Source of the DNA: Pedobacter mendelii
GTDB lineage: Bacteria > Bacteroidota > Bacteroidia > Sphingobacteriales > Sphingobacteriaceae
Direction of reading: 5' to 3'
NCBI RefSeq assembly: GCF_014635725.1
Contig: NZ_BMDJ01000004.1
Coordinates: 372,001 to 436,000, forward strand
DNA length: 64,000 nucleotides
The notes beneath the pieces are model-generated. The model was not told where the DNA came from. It saw only the letters and a program-made list of their open reading frames with translations, and did not search any database. Below, piece by piece: positions 46,271 through 55,859 of the stretch. The position numbers were made by a program, and so were the translations under genes. Position 1 is the stretch's first letter. Every line of letters starts with the position of its first letter.

Positions 46271-48559
46271 ATGATTAAAAAATTTATCCTGCCATGCCTG
46301 TTGCTCTCTGTCCTTGCGGTATCTGCGCAACAGAAATTAGTACAATATGTTAAACCAATTATTGGTACATCAAAAATGGGGCATACTTATCCTGGTGCAA
46401 CCGTTCCTTTTGGTGCAGTGCAGTTAAGTCCTGAAACTGATACTTTATCTTACGAAGTAAATGGAAAATATAATGGTGATGTTTATAAATATTGTGCGGG
46501 TTATAAATATGAAGATAAAACGATAACTGGTTTCAGTCATACACATTTTAGTGGTACAGGTCATTCAGACTTGGGCGATTTCCTGATTATGCCAACTAAA
46601 GGGAAATTACAATTAAACCCGGGAACAGCCTCCGACCCTAAAACTGGTTATCGCTCTGCTTTTTCTCATAATAACGAAGTGGCCGAAGCAGGATACTATA
46701 AAGTTAAACTTGATGATGATAATATTACTGCAGAACTTACAGCTACAACAAGGGTAGGAATGCATCAATATACTTTTCCGAAATCTGATCAATCTCATAT
46801 TATTTTAGATTTGATGGCCGGAATTTATAATTATGAGGAAAAAACTGTTTGGACTTATGTTCGTGTAGTTAACGACACTTTAATTACGGGTTATCGCCAA
46901 ACAAATGGCTGGGCAAGAACTAGAACAGTTTATTTTGCCATGAGTTTCTCTAAACCATTTAAAAGTTACGGGCGTAAGAGTTACGATGCTAAACAAGCTT
47001 ATCGTGGTTTTTGGGGCAAATTTAATCAGGATAAAAACTTCCCTGAAATTGCAGGTAAAAAGTTGAAAATGTACTTTGATTTTGATACGCAAGAAAGTGA
47101 GAAAATTAAAATCAAGTTTGCTTTATCTCCGGTAAGCCAAGAAAATGCTTTGCAAAATATGCGTGCAGAGATTTCAGGATGGGATTTTGATAAGGTCAAA
47201 ATGCAAGCACAATCAACCTGGAATAAAGAGCTAAATAAAATTCAAGTTAATACTTCAAACGATAATAAAATAAACTTCTATACAGCGCTTTATCACGCTT
47301 TTATAAACCCAACTACTTATACAGATTTAAACGGCGAATATAAAGGTTTAGATCAGGGTATTCATAAAGCAGAGGGTTTTACCAATTACACTACTTTTTC
47401 TCTTTGGGATACCTACCGGGCTTTACATCCTTTCTTTAATATCATACAACCAGGGAGGAGTAATGATATGGTTAAATCAATGATGGCACATTACGACCAA
47501 AGCAGCTTGCATATGCTACCAATTTGGTCGCATTATGCCAATGATAACTGGTGCATGAGCGGTTATCATAGCGTTTCGGTTATTGCCGATGCGATTATTA
47601 AAGGCACATACAATGGTGATGCAAATAAGGCTTTGGATGCTTGCATTACAACATCAAAGCATCGCGATTATGAAGGGATTGGCTATTACATGGATATGGG
47701 TTATATACCTGCTGAAAAAAGTGGCGTTTCGGTTTCAAATAACTTGGAATATTCTTACGATGATTGGGCAATTGCACAATTAGCCAAAAAGTTAAACCGG
47801 ATGGATGTATATGATGAATTCATTAAACGGTCTAATAATTGGAAAAATAATTGGGATAAAGGATCAGGTTTTATGCGTCCGAAATTGGCTGATGGTACGT
47901 TTAAAAAAGTTTTTGATCCAAAAGATACAGAAGGACAAGGTTTTATAGAAGGCAATAGCTGGAATTACAGCTTCTTTGTTCCTCATGATCCTGTTGCATT
48001 AATTGAAGTGATGGGCGGAAAAGCAAAATTTACGGCCCGATTGGATACATTATTCACCATGCACTTGCCTGATGAATTCTTTGCACATACAGAAGATATT
48101 ACTCGTGAAGGTATTATAGGCGGTTACGTTCATGGAAATGAACCTGCACATCATATTGCTTATCTTTACAACTGGACTGATAAACCCTGGAAAACACAGG
48201 CTCAGGTTCGCCATATTTTAAATATGCAATATAAACCTACAGCCGATGGTTTGGGTGGAAATGACGATTGCGGACAAATGAGCGCTTGGTACATGTTCTC
48301 TTCTTTGGGTTTTTACCCGGTTTCACCAGGTTCTGATATTTATTCACTTGGAAGTCCTTTGGTTAACAACGCAGTTTTAAATTTAGAAAATGGAAAAACT
48401 TTTATCGTTGAGGCAATTAAACAAAGCGATAAAAATGTGTATGTAGAAAAGGTTTTACTTAATGGAAAAGAAATTACAAACCATCAAATTAAGCATTCTG
48501 ACATTACTAATGGCGGAAAGCTCACTTTTTATATGTCTCCGAAGCCTAAAAATAAATGA
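46271..48559 (+). CDS. GH92 exo-alpha-mannosidase
   Basis: Calcium-dependent inverting alpha-mannosidase, 762 residues, exported by the signal MIKKFILPCLLLSVLAVSA. The N-terminal beta domain has KMGHTYPGATVPFGAVQLSP; the helical barrel has LWDTYRALHPFF, HGNEPAHH with the probable general acid Glu624, and GGNDDCGQMSAWYMFSSLGFYP with the aspartates of the general base. It should cut non-reducing alpha-1,2-linked (perhaps 1,3) mannose from N-glycans or mannan in the periplasm. It belongs with GH125 and the second GH92 through a shared upstream site. Confidence 0.94.
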   Translation: MIKKFILPCLLLSVLAVSAQQKLVQYVKPIIGTSKMGHTYPGATVPFGAVQLSPETDTLSYEVNGKYNGDVYKYCAGYKYEDKTITGFSHTHFSGTGHSDLGDFLIMPTKGKLQLNPGTASDPKTGYRSAFSHNNEVAEAGYYKVKLDDDNITAELTATTRVGMHQYTFPKSDQSHIILDLMAGIYNYEEKTVWTYVRVVNDTLITGYRQTNGWARTRTVYFAMSFSKPFKSYGRKSYDAKQAYRGFWGKFNQDKNFPEIAGKKLKMYFDFDTQESEKIKIKFALSPVSQENALQNMRAEISGWDFDKVKMQAQSTWNKELNKIQVNTSNDNKINFYTALYHAFINPTTYTDLNGEYKGLDQGIHKAEGFTNYTTFSLWDTYRALHPFFNIIQPGRSNDMVKSMMAHYDQSSLHMLPIWSHYANDNWCMSGYHSVSVIADAIIKGTYNGDANKALDACITTSKHRDYEGIGYYMDMGYIPAEKSGVSVSNNLEYSYDDWAIAQLAKKLNRMDVYDEFIKRSNNWKNNWDKGSGFMRPKLADGTFKKVFDPKDTEGQGFIEGNSWNYSFFVPHDPVALIEVMGGKAKFTARLDTLFTMHLPDEFFAHTEDITREGIIGGYVHGNEPAHHIAYLYNWTDKPWKTQAQVRHILNMQYKPTADGLGGNDDCGQMSAWYMFSSLGFYPVSPGSDIYSLGSPLVNNAVLNLENGKTFIVEAIKQSDKNVYVEKVLLNGKEITNHQIKHSDITNGGKLTFYMSPKPKNK

Positions 48560-48598
48560 GCAGGTTGTTTTTTAAACAACATTAATGCGCAAACTTCA

Positions 48599-48629
48599 TA
48601 AGTCGCTCGGTTATCGTGCGACTTTTTGT
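48599..48629 (+). terminator. Terminator after GH92
   Basis: AAGTCGC pairs with GCGACTT (48600-48624) over an 11-base loop, then TTTTT. It lies 40 bases past the stop. Confidence 0.75.
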
Positions 48630-48787
48630 TTTTTAAAGAATTGACAACTAATTTTTAGTGTTTTTTGTACGATTCTTATTAAACTCAAACAAAACCGTAC
48701 ATTCCATAATAACTTTGAAACCATATTACTTCAATATTTCTACAGATTTCAAGTATAATATAGTAGTTAATTTCTATTTTAGATAAA

Positions 48788-49465
48788 ATGAAAATCCTGA
48801 TAGTAGAAGATGAATTAACCATATTGGAAAGTATGCTGAGTTACTTTACTGAAGTTGGTAATGTTTGCGAGTCAGCATCTGATTATTTGTCAGCATCTGA
48901 AAAAATAAATCTTTACAATTATGATTGTATCCTGCTTGATTTGGGTTTACCTGATGGTGAAGGTTTAAATTTATTAAAGGAGCTTAAAAAATTAAAAAAG
49001 AATGATGGTGTTTTAATCATATCCGCCAGGCATTCTTTAGATGATAAACTATCCGGACTCAACTTGGGTGCTGATGATTATCTGGTTAAGCCTTTTCATT
49101 TATCAGAATTAAAAGCCCGGGTTAGTGCCATTGTGCGAAGAAAAAAATTCGACGGAAATAACATTATCACTTTTAATGAAATAAGTGTGGATATTACCAA
49201 AATGGAAACTTCGGTTAAAGGGCAAATCATTACCTTAACCAAAAAAGAATATGATCTGCTAATTTACTTCCTATCAAATAAGGGAAAAGTTGTAACTAAA
49301 AATGCCATTGCAGAACATCTTTGGGGTGATGAAATGGATATTTCTGATGATTTTGATTTTATTTACACTCATATAAAAAATCTTCGTAAAAAAATAATAG
49401 AGGCAGGCGCAAGCGATTATCTACAATCTGTTTACGGCATTGGCTATAAGTTTGGTATGGTATGA
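48788..49465 (+). CDS. OmpR-family response regulator
   Basis: 225 residues. Receiver domain with Asp51 (CILLDLGLPDG), ED at 8-9 and the Lys of LVKPFH; winged-helix output domain with TLTKKEYDLLIYFLSNKGKVVTKNAIAEHLWG and the end YLQSVYGIGYKFGM. It overlaps the kinase gene by 4 bases. It could regulate the mannosidase genes around it, but this is only position-based. Confidence 0.94.
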   Translation: MKILIVEDELTILESMLSYFTEVGNVCESASDYLSASEKINLYNYDCILLDLGLPDGEGLNLLKELKKLKKNDGVLIISARHSLDDKLSGLNLGADDYLVKPFHLSELKARVSAIVRRKKFDGNNIITFNEISVDITKMETSVKGQIITLTKKEYDLLIYFLSNKGKVVTKNAIAEHLWGDEMDISDDFDFIYTHIKNLRKKIIEAGASDYLQSVYGIGYKFGMV

Positions 49466-50718
49466 GATTAGCAGATAGATATAATCGAGTTAACTTAATC
49501 ACTGCGTTAATCGTTTTTTTAATTACGGGCATAATCTATTACTTAGTTATCCATTTTATATTCAGAGAAAAGCTCGATAGAGATTTAACAGTAGAAGAAG
49601 ATGAAATTAAACAATATGTAAGTACGTATAACAAGCTACCTTTGCCCGCTAGTTTTCTCGATCAGCAGGTTAATTATCAATTACTAAAAGGTGGTACTAA
49701 GGAAAGCAGATCTTTTAAAAATACTAATTATTATAATTCTAAGGAAAAAGAATTGGAGCCTGGCAGGAGTTTAATCACAACATTAGTTCAAGGCAATAAA
49801 TTATATATAGTTACCATAACCAAATCAAGATTGGAAGTAGATGATTTAGTTAGAATTATTGTACTAATAACACTTGGAGTTACCTGTTTGCTTTTGATTA
49901 GTTTAATTTTGATAAACCGTTTTATTTTAAAACGACTTTGGAAGCCTTTCTATTTTATTTTAGAACAAATGAAAGCTTTTAATCTCGTAAAGATGAATGA
50001 AATAGAATTGAATCCGACAGGCGTTGATGAATTTAAAGAACTTAATACTTCTGCTGCTCAAATGGCTTCGAGGGTAAGGCAAGATTATAAAGAGCTTAAA
50101 AGTTTTACAGATAATGCCTCTCATGAAATGATGACACCGCTTGCGGTCATAAACTCTAAATTAGATACTCTGCTACAATCAGGGCCGATAAGTGAACAAC
50201 AAGGCGTTATTTTAGAAGATATTTATAATGCAATTAATCGCTTATCAAAGCTTAATCATTCACTTCTGTTGCTAACAAAAATTGAAAATAATTTAATTGC
50301 CGATGTCCAGATTGTTGATTTTAAGGATTTGATAGCAGAAAAATCCAGACAGTTCCAGGAAATAATAAAGAAAGAACAACTCATCTTAAATATAAATTTA
50401 TCACCTTGTGAAATTGAGATGAGCCGTTATCTGGCTGATATTTTATTAAATAATTTGGTTGGTAATGCAGTTAAATACAACCATACAAATGGTTGTATTA
50501 CTATAAATCTCAAAGCCGATTCTATAGAAGTAATTAATTCTGGAAAAAATTTTCCACTAACTGAGCAACATTTCGATAGGTTTTTTAAATCAGCTTCTTC
50601 AGAAGGAATGGGATTAGGACTTGCCATTATAAAGCAAATCTGCAACCTTTATAATTTTTCAATCGAATATTCTTTCTCTCAAGGAACTCACTGCTTTACA
50701 ATTTTGTTTGAAAATTAA
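49462..50718 (+). CDS. Sensor histidine kinase
   Basis: 418 residues, partner of the preceding regulator. Two membrane helices (about 15-33 and 135-155) enclose a sensor of about 100 residues; then a HAMP-like linker, the H-box SFTDNASHEMMTPLAVI with His221, the N-box NNLVGNAVKYN and the G-box GMGLGLAIIKQI. The Met-Met in place of the usual Leu-Arg/Lys after HE is a feature of many Bacteroidota kinases. Ligand unknown. Confidence 0.94.
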   Translation: MRLADRYNRVNLITALIVFLITGIIYYLVIHFIFREKLDRDLTVEEDEIKQYVSTYNKLPLPASFLDQQVNYQLLKGGTKESRSFKNTNYYNSKEKELEPGRSLITTLVQGNKLYIVTITKSRLEVDDLVRIIVLITLGVTCLLLISLILINRFILKRLWKPFYFILEQMKAFNLVKMNEIELNPTGVDEFKELNTSAAQMASRVRQDYKELKSFTDNASHEMMTPLAVINSKLDTLLQSGPISEQQGVILEDIYNAINRLSKLNHSLLLLTKIENNLIADVQIVDFKDLIAEKSRQFQEIIKKEQLILNINLSPCEIEMSRYLADILLNNLVGNAVKYNHTNGCITINLKADSIEVINSGKNFPLTEQHFDRFFKSASSEGMGLGLAIIKQICNLYNFSIEYSFSQGTHCFTILFEN

Positions 50719-50933
50719 AGTTATTTGTAGTTTTAAAATAGCTTGTTAGTTTCATCGTTGAATTTTAAGTTAACGGATGCTTCAAAGTAGTTTATATATT
50801 TTGTTTTTTTTATACCTCCCGTATATATTTTTTAATATTCACATTGGCATTTATCAAATAGGTTTTCATCATTCAAATCGTAGGAGGTTTTCTTTGTTTA
50901 ATTTCTACTACAATAGAATAATCTAATTTCCCC

Positions 50934-52121
50934 TTAAATATAATTCAGCCACCAATTCTTATGTGTTGCCTTATATTTTTTAAACCATTTACACGGATAA
51001 TATAGGGATATAACCACAACCAGCCAAATGCAGTATACAATCCATAAATCATAGCCGAATTTAACTGGCCTAAACAGAAAAGGAATTTGTATTATTTGTT
51101 TGGTGGTGTTTCCTTCTAAAAAGAAAAGCAAAATTAAAATAGAGTGTAACAGGTAAAAGTGGATTGTATAATAGAAAAATGGTACGCTTCCGTAAACTGA
51201 AAATACCTTAAAAACCTTATTCTTTATACTTTCTGCAATGACTAAAAAGGTTAGGGCAAAACCAAGTGTTAAAGAAGTATATTCTAAAGATGGCGGGTAC
51301 TTGCTTACATTGAAGAAAGACAAAATATTTTTGAAAAGATCATGATATTCTTTTCTAGGTACAGGGTCACCATAAACACTAAGTAAGCGCAATGCAACAA
51401 AAATAATTAAAGCTAAAGCCCCATAGTTTTTTAAATTCTTGTGGCGAGTTATAGGATCATAATCATTTGTAAACCATTTACCAGCAGCATAACCTAAAAA
51501 CATAATACCTGTCCAAGGTAAAATTGCATAGAAAACACCAATAAAATGATTATTTCCTATAGGTATAACGGTTCCGAAAGCGGTAAATAAAATTTTAATT
51601 ATTGAGCCTGCAGTTTCATCCTTTGGAGCGGGGAATAGATTAAAAATATTATGTCCAAATACCAGTAGTATTCCGATTATCAAAACCAGTTTATAAGAAA
51701 TGCGACTAAAAAAAGCCAGTAAAATCATACTACAACCAATTGCCCAAATTACCTGAAGAATAATAAAGTTGTATAGTGGATTAAAGGTTAAACCGAATGT
51801 AATAATCACGATTTCAACTACTACAAGCCATAATCCTCTTTTTAATAAAAATTTACTGGCTTGGGCACTTGTTTTCTTTTGAGCAGAAAGATACGCGGAT
51901 AAGCCAGACAAAAAAACAAATGTTGGTGCGCAGAAATGTGTAATCCATCGGGTAAAAAACAAAATTCCTGTTGTTGTATCCGGATTAAGTGGGTCACCTG
52001 TCATAGCGTCGATATGGAAATAGTCACGGGTATGGTCTAAAGCCATAATTACCATCACTAGGCCTCTCAAAATATCGATTGAGCTTATGCGTTTTGATAA
52101 GAGCGTTTGTTCGGAATTCAT
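50934..52121 (-). CDS. Heparan-alpha-glucosaminide acetyltransferase-like (DUF1624) membrane protein
   Basis: 395 residues with about ten hydrophobic segments. ISSIDILRGLVMVIMALDHTRDYFH is the family start, with the conserved Asp-His of the putative acetyl-carrying site, followed by THFCAPTFVFLSGLSAYLSA. Animal HGSNAT acetylates terminal glucosamine across a membrane; bacterial substrates are unknown but are usually glycans. Its place among glycan-degrading genes fits. Divergent from nothing; single gene on the minus strand. Confidence 0.85.
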   Translation of the reverse strand: MNSEQTLLSKRISSIDILRGLVMVIMALDHTRDYFHIDAMTGDPLNPDTTTGILFFTRWITHFCAPTFVFLSGLSAYLSAQKKTSAQASKFLLKRGLWLVVVEIVIITFGLTFNPLYNFIILQVIWAIGCSMILLAFFSRISYKLVLIIGILLVFGHNIFNLFPAPKDETAGSIIKILFTAFGTVIPIGNNHFIGVFYAILPWTGIMFLGYAAGKWFTNDYDPITRHKNLKNYGALALIIFVALRLLSVYGDPVPRKEYHDLFKNILSFFNVSKYPPSLEYTSLTLGFALTFLVIAESIKNKVFKVFSVYGSVPFFYYTIHFYLLHSILILLFFLEGNTTKQIIQIPFLFRPVKFGYDLWIVYCIWLVVVISLYYPCKWFKKYKATHKNWWLNYI

Positions 52122-52193
52122 TATTAATTTAGGGATTATAGTAATTTTATTATTCTAAAGCTTGTTAATTTGGCTTTTTGAGGCTCTTTTTAA

Positions 52194-52503
52194 TCAGGCT
52201 TCTTTTAAAAGTTGTTTAAGCATATTTGATTCAACACGTTTCAAATTCACTACCATATACTTGTAGTTCTCGTAATGTGCTATAATAAAATAGATATATG
52301 GATCTTTATTTATCCGAAATGTTCTTTCTTCATTGTATACAACCAAATTTTCGCCATCTTCTTTTATTCTGGTGAAAATCTTTTTATTTACATAAATTGC
52401 AGGTGTATTGAAACACAGCTTTTCTGTGATTCTCCGGTAAAATCATAACGGTTTTCCTTATAAACTCCAATGCATATAAGGTATCATTGTTAAAATCAAT
52501 CAT
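52194..52503 (-). pseudogene. Frameshifted MmcQ/YjbR family gene
   Basis: Read on the minus strand from ATG at 52503, the frame begins MIDFNNDTLYALEFIRKTVM and loses homology at ILPE. In another frame the typical YjbR text continues: TEKLCFNTPAIYVNKKIFTR, then IKEDGENLVVYNEERTFRI and HYENYKYMVVNLKRVES, to a stop at 52194. A one-base shift near 52430-52437 (in TTACCGGAGAAT) explains the break. The first frame would end 39 codons in. It is therefore a recent pseudogene or a sequencing error. An intact paralogue lies at 24620-24958. Confidence 0.85.
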
Positions 52504-52912
52504 GAAATTATGCTATGTATTTTTTTATTGGCTTGCTTGGTTAACAAATCGTCTAATTAATTGCAGTTTCTTTAAAACTATTGAAATCAATTGAAAATCT
52601 TTTTGGAGGATGTATATTTAAAGTTACAAAATTTAGCATTATTGAAAGAATTTTAGATTACGAAAATTGAATTCATTAATTAAAGGTTAACAATTATAAA
52701 ATTATAATCGAATAAATGAGGGTTTATTAGTTAATAATTTGATTTTGAGTTTTTTGCTTGCTCCTGTTAATCTTTTTTTAAATTATAATAGGTATATTCA
52801 ATTTATCGATTAGCCCTATTAAATTTATTTTTGAGATAAAACATTTATTAATATTTATCGCGATTTTACAGATGATCTTCTTTAGATTAATTACCTCTTA
52901 AAATCTAAAACT
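52504..52912. other. Gene-free AT-rich stretch before the sheath gene
   Basis: No open frame of substance, repeat or clear promoter pair was seen in these 409 bases. The composition is more AT-rich than in the neighbouring housekeeping genes. The promoter of the sheath gene should lie here. Confidence 0.5.
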
Positions 52913-54352
52913 ATGTCTAAAACCTATAAAGTACCTGGAGTTTATATTGAAGAAGTTAACAAATTTCCAATTTCAGTAGCAGATGTAGGTACAGCAATTC
53001 CTGCTTTTATTGGTAGAACTCAATTTTATAGAGATGAGAATGGATTGGAGATCGTTCGTTCTGAAAATGTAAAACCTAAACCGATCAGAATTAATTCATT
53101 TTTAGATTATCAAAAACATTTTGGCGGATTTTGTTCTGAACATCAGATTTTTACGACAATAGTTACAGATACAACAGATATTGCTGGAGTCATAATTTCA
53201 AGAAAAATTAAATCTACAGTGAATAAAACTTTGCTTAGCGGTAATTATATGTATTACGCCATTCAAATGTTTTATGGCAATGGTGGTGGCCCATGTTATA
53301 TTATCTCAACAGGAGATTATTCTTCCACGTTTAATAATGAAAATGGTGATGTTGCACTTGAAGCTTCTAGTAAGGTAGATGAAGTAACAATGTTAATTTT
53401 TACGGATAAGCATGCCGAAAATGATGGTATAAGAACAGGATATAAATTACTTTATGGTAAAGCATTAAACGAATGCAAAAAATTAGGCGATCGCATAGCC
53501 ATTTTCGATCCATGGATTGTATCAGGCAACACATATATTGATGCAGATATTATCCGGGCAGATTTTGAAAATAATAATTTAGAATATGGATGTACCTATT
53601 ATCCATGGCTTCAAACAACAATGTTTTATGGTTATAACGGAGATGAATTAATTATAAGCCATAAAAACGGTTCAATAAACGGTGCTTTTGATGGAATGAA
53701 TTTAACAGCAATTAAGGCCATTGACAGTAATACTTATGAACTTATAAAAGCCGAAGTAAACAATAATAAAATAGATTTACCACCATCTAGCGCTGTTGCA
53801 GGAATTATGGTTCATGTTGATAATAATAGAGGTGTATGGAAAGCGCCTGCAAATGAAACGATAATTATGACAACTTTACCTACGGTAAAAGTAACCTCAG
53901 ACCAGCAGGAATCATTAACTATTGATACAACAACAGGAAAATCGATTAATGTAATAAGATTTTTTCCTGAAAGAGGTACAATAATTTGGGGTGCAAGAAC
54001 ATTAAAAGGAAATGATAACGAATGGAAATATATTTCAGTCAGACGTTTTTTTAATTATGTTGAAGAAAGTATTAAAAAATCAACAGGATTTGTAGTTTTT
54101 GAACCTAATGAAGCCAGTACCTGGATTAAAGTTAAATCAATGTGTGATAATTTTTTAAACCAACTTTGGCGGAATGGTGCTTTACAAGGGGCAAAACCGA
54201 ATGAGGCATTTTTCGTAAATATTGGTCTGGGCGTAACTATGACGAACATAGATATTCTAGAAGGTAAAATAATTATCGAAATAGGTTTAGCTGCTGTTCG
54301 TCCTGCAGAATTTATAATTTTAAGATTTTCATGTAGAACACAATCATCTTAA
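52913..54352 (+). CDS. Solitary contractile tail sheath protein
   Basis: 479 residues, complete. The N-terminal linker strand YKVPGVYIEEVNKFPISVAD and AIPAFIGRTQ, YYPWLQTTM, the core signature SSAVAGIMVHVDNNRGVWKAPANE, INVIRFFPERGTIIWGARTL and YISVRRFFNYVEESI, and the C-terminal strand IIEIGLAAVRPAEFIIL all match sheaths of contractile injection systems and phage tails. Sheath subunits polymerise round a tube and contract to drive it through a membrane. No tube, baseplate, spike, ATPase or second sheath gene is in the window. Either the gene serves a system encoded elsewhere, or it is a lone remnant that has kept its whole frame. Confidence 0.93.
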   Translation: MSKTYKVPGVYIEEVNKFPISVADVGTAIPAFIGRTQFYRDENGLEIVRSENVKPKPIRINSFLDYQKHFGGFCSEHQIFTTIVTDTTDIAGVIISRKIKSTVNKTLLSGNYMYYAIQMFYGNGGGPCYIISTGDYSSTFNNENGDVALEASSKVDEVTMLIFTDKHAENDGIRTGYKLLYGKALNECKKLGDRIAIFDPWIVSGNTYIDADIIRADFENNNLEYGCTYYPWLQTTMFYGYNGDELIISHKNGSINGAFDGMNLTAIKAIDSNTYELIKAEVNNNKIDLPPSSAVAGIMVHVDNNRGVWKAPANETIIMTTLPTVKVTSDQQESLTIDTTTGKSINVIRFFPERGTIIWGARTLKGNDNEWKYISVRRFFNYVEESIKKSTGFVVFEPNEASTWIKVKSMCDNFLNQLWRNGALQGAKPNEAFFVNIGLGVTMTNIDILEGKIIIEIGLAAVRPAEFIILRFSCRTQSS

Positions 54353-54487
54353 TTTCTAGTATTTATATGGTTGATTAATATTTGTATACGCTTTATAAAA
54401 GCCACGATAGTGATTTTTCATCAGATTAAAAATTTTCAAGTATAATTAAATGAGCTTTTTTATATTCTTTTGTAGAAAATTATCTTT

Positions 54488-55474
54488 TTAGCCTAAATCT
54501 AGAAATTCCTTTTTAACCCATTTATTATCAGCACTTACTCTATACCAGCCATTACTTTCTTCTATGATAAAAACTTCCTGTCCTTTGGTAAATGCTGCCA
54601 CTTTTGGAAAAGTATTTCCAGGACCACTTCTTACATTTAATGTTGCTGCATTAACTGTAGCCTTTTTAACCTCTTTTGTGAAAGTACCATTTACCCAATG
54701 TTGTTGAGAGCCAGATATTTTAAACCAGCCATTTTTTTCTTCGAAGACACGTAAAATAGATCCTAATTTTGCAGGTTCTCTATCAGTTATTTTCTTGCTT
54801 TGTGCATTTGAATCAGAACGAATATTTAAACTATCGGTATTAACAAAAATGTATTTTTCTACACTTGAGTTTTGAGTAATAGCAGCACCATTTAATGCTA
54901 TATTAACCAATGGCAAGAAATTATTATCGCAATCTGCCACTTTATTTCCGCCAAAGAAATCAGTACCAGGACAGGTTTTGTTATTTCCACTTCCGTTATT
55001 TCTTGCGCCTGTACTTAAGTTAAACCAGTGGTGATAAACGATTTTATTACTGTTTACGGCAATATTAAATTTTTTGCATAACGCAGCCGCCATTCTTACA
55101 ATGGTATCTTTATGGGCATTAGTCATTACATCTTTGCCCTTATCGAAATTTCCAACATTTTCTATGCATATCGCATTTGAATTAAAACCAACAATGCAGG
55201 CCGGAGTGTTTTCGAGACTTCTACCTGTTACGATGCTTCCATCTGGGAATGTGCTGAAATGCTGACCGATATCCATCCACCCATGCGTACTTACATGATA
55301 AGTTTTCATTCCCTGCTGAATTTCGAATTGATTGTTAGGTTTACATTGTATATAACTTGGACTCCAGGTATGGTGTTCTTGAATGTAGAGGATAGTGCGG
55401 GCAACTCTTAAATTTGAAATCCAGGTTTCAAATTCATTAATGTCCATTTTTGTAAAACCGAATTTGGTTGTCAT
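54488..55474 (-). CDS. N-acetylmuramoyl-L-alanine amidase (PGRP type) with two SH3b domains
   Basis: 328 residues. Amidase_2/PGRP domain at about 25-195: zinc ligands are probably His34 or His35 (EHHTWSPSY), His148 (VYHHW) and Cys168 (KTCPG). Two bacterial SH3 domains follow, about 207-268 (SLNIRSDSN) and 270-327 (TLNVRSGPGNTFPK). It should cut the bond between MurNAc and the stem peptide. No signal peptide is visible, unlike most cell-wall amidases, but like phage endolysins. It converges on the sheath gene with a 135-base gap. Confidence 0.93.
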   Translation of the reverse strand: MTTKFGFTKMDINEFETWISNLRVARTILYIQEHHTWSPSYIQCKPNNQFEIQQGMKTYHVSTHGWMDIGQHFSTFPDGSIVTGRSLENTPACIVGFNSNAICIENVGNFDKGKDVMTNAHKDTIVRMAAALCKKFNIAVNSNKIVYHHWFNLSTGARNNGSGNNKTCPGTDFFGGNKVADCDNNFLPLVNIALNGAAITQNSSVEKYIFVNTDSLNIRSDSNAQSKKITDREPAKLGSILRVFEEKNGWFKISGSQQHWVNGTFTKEVKKATVNAATLNVRSGPGNTFPKVAAFTKGQEVFIIEESNGWYRVSADNKWVKKEFLDLG

Positions 55475-55684
55475 AAGAGGTTAATTTAAGATAAAAACAT
55501 TAGACGTTAGGGATAATTTATAATAAAAAACGGGCGAATTTTATTAAGTATTAAATATAAAGAAAAATAAATTTAATTTTATAACTTTTTTAAAATCAGT
55601 AGTTTGAGTTTTTTGGATATAAAAAAATGTTCTTAAACTTTTGTGCTGATATTAGATGTTAACCATAGAAAAATTAAAATGAAA

Positions 55685-55696
55685 AAACGATTTAGT
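55685..55696 (+). promoter_or_regulatory. Shared 12-base site upstream of GH125 (copy 2)
   Basis: AAACGATTTAGT, identical to copies at 46184 and 57397 and in the same orientation. Its first base is 59 bases before the TA of the -7 box, a position suited to an activator. Confidence 0.6.
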
Positions 55697-55719
55697 TATT
55701 GATTAAAGCCATTTTTCGT

Positions 55720-55751
55720 TTTGAACTTGTGCATATTTTAATATATATTTG
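55720..55751 (+). promoter_or_regulatory. Bacteroidetes-type promoter of GH125
   Basis: TTTG (55720-55723), 20 bases, TATATTTG (55744-55751): both boxes match the consensus exactly. The GH125 ATG follows 109 bases later, leaving a leader of about 100 bases. Confidence 0.7.
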
Positions 55752-55859
55752 TTTCAAATCTTGCCAAATAAAATTCTATCAAATAGATGGTTTTATGTAA
55801 TTTATTTAGCAGGCTAATGCTTGAATAATGGCCAAGTAAAATATACACAAAAAATAATT

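Larger units (their letters stand above)
55475..55859. other. Regulatory region of GH125
   Basis: 385 bases without a gene, between the amidase and GH125 genes. It contains the shared 12-base site (55685-55696) and the promoter (55720-55751) listed separately. The left half, near the amidase start, shows only A/T-rich sequence. Confidence 0.55.

Noticed and set aside
52913..55474. Prophage containing sheath and endolysin
   Set aside because: No integrase, capsid, portal, terminase, holin or tail tube gene and no attachment repeats were found; only two phage-like genes are present.
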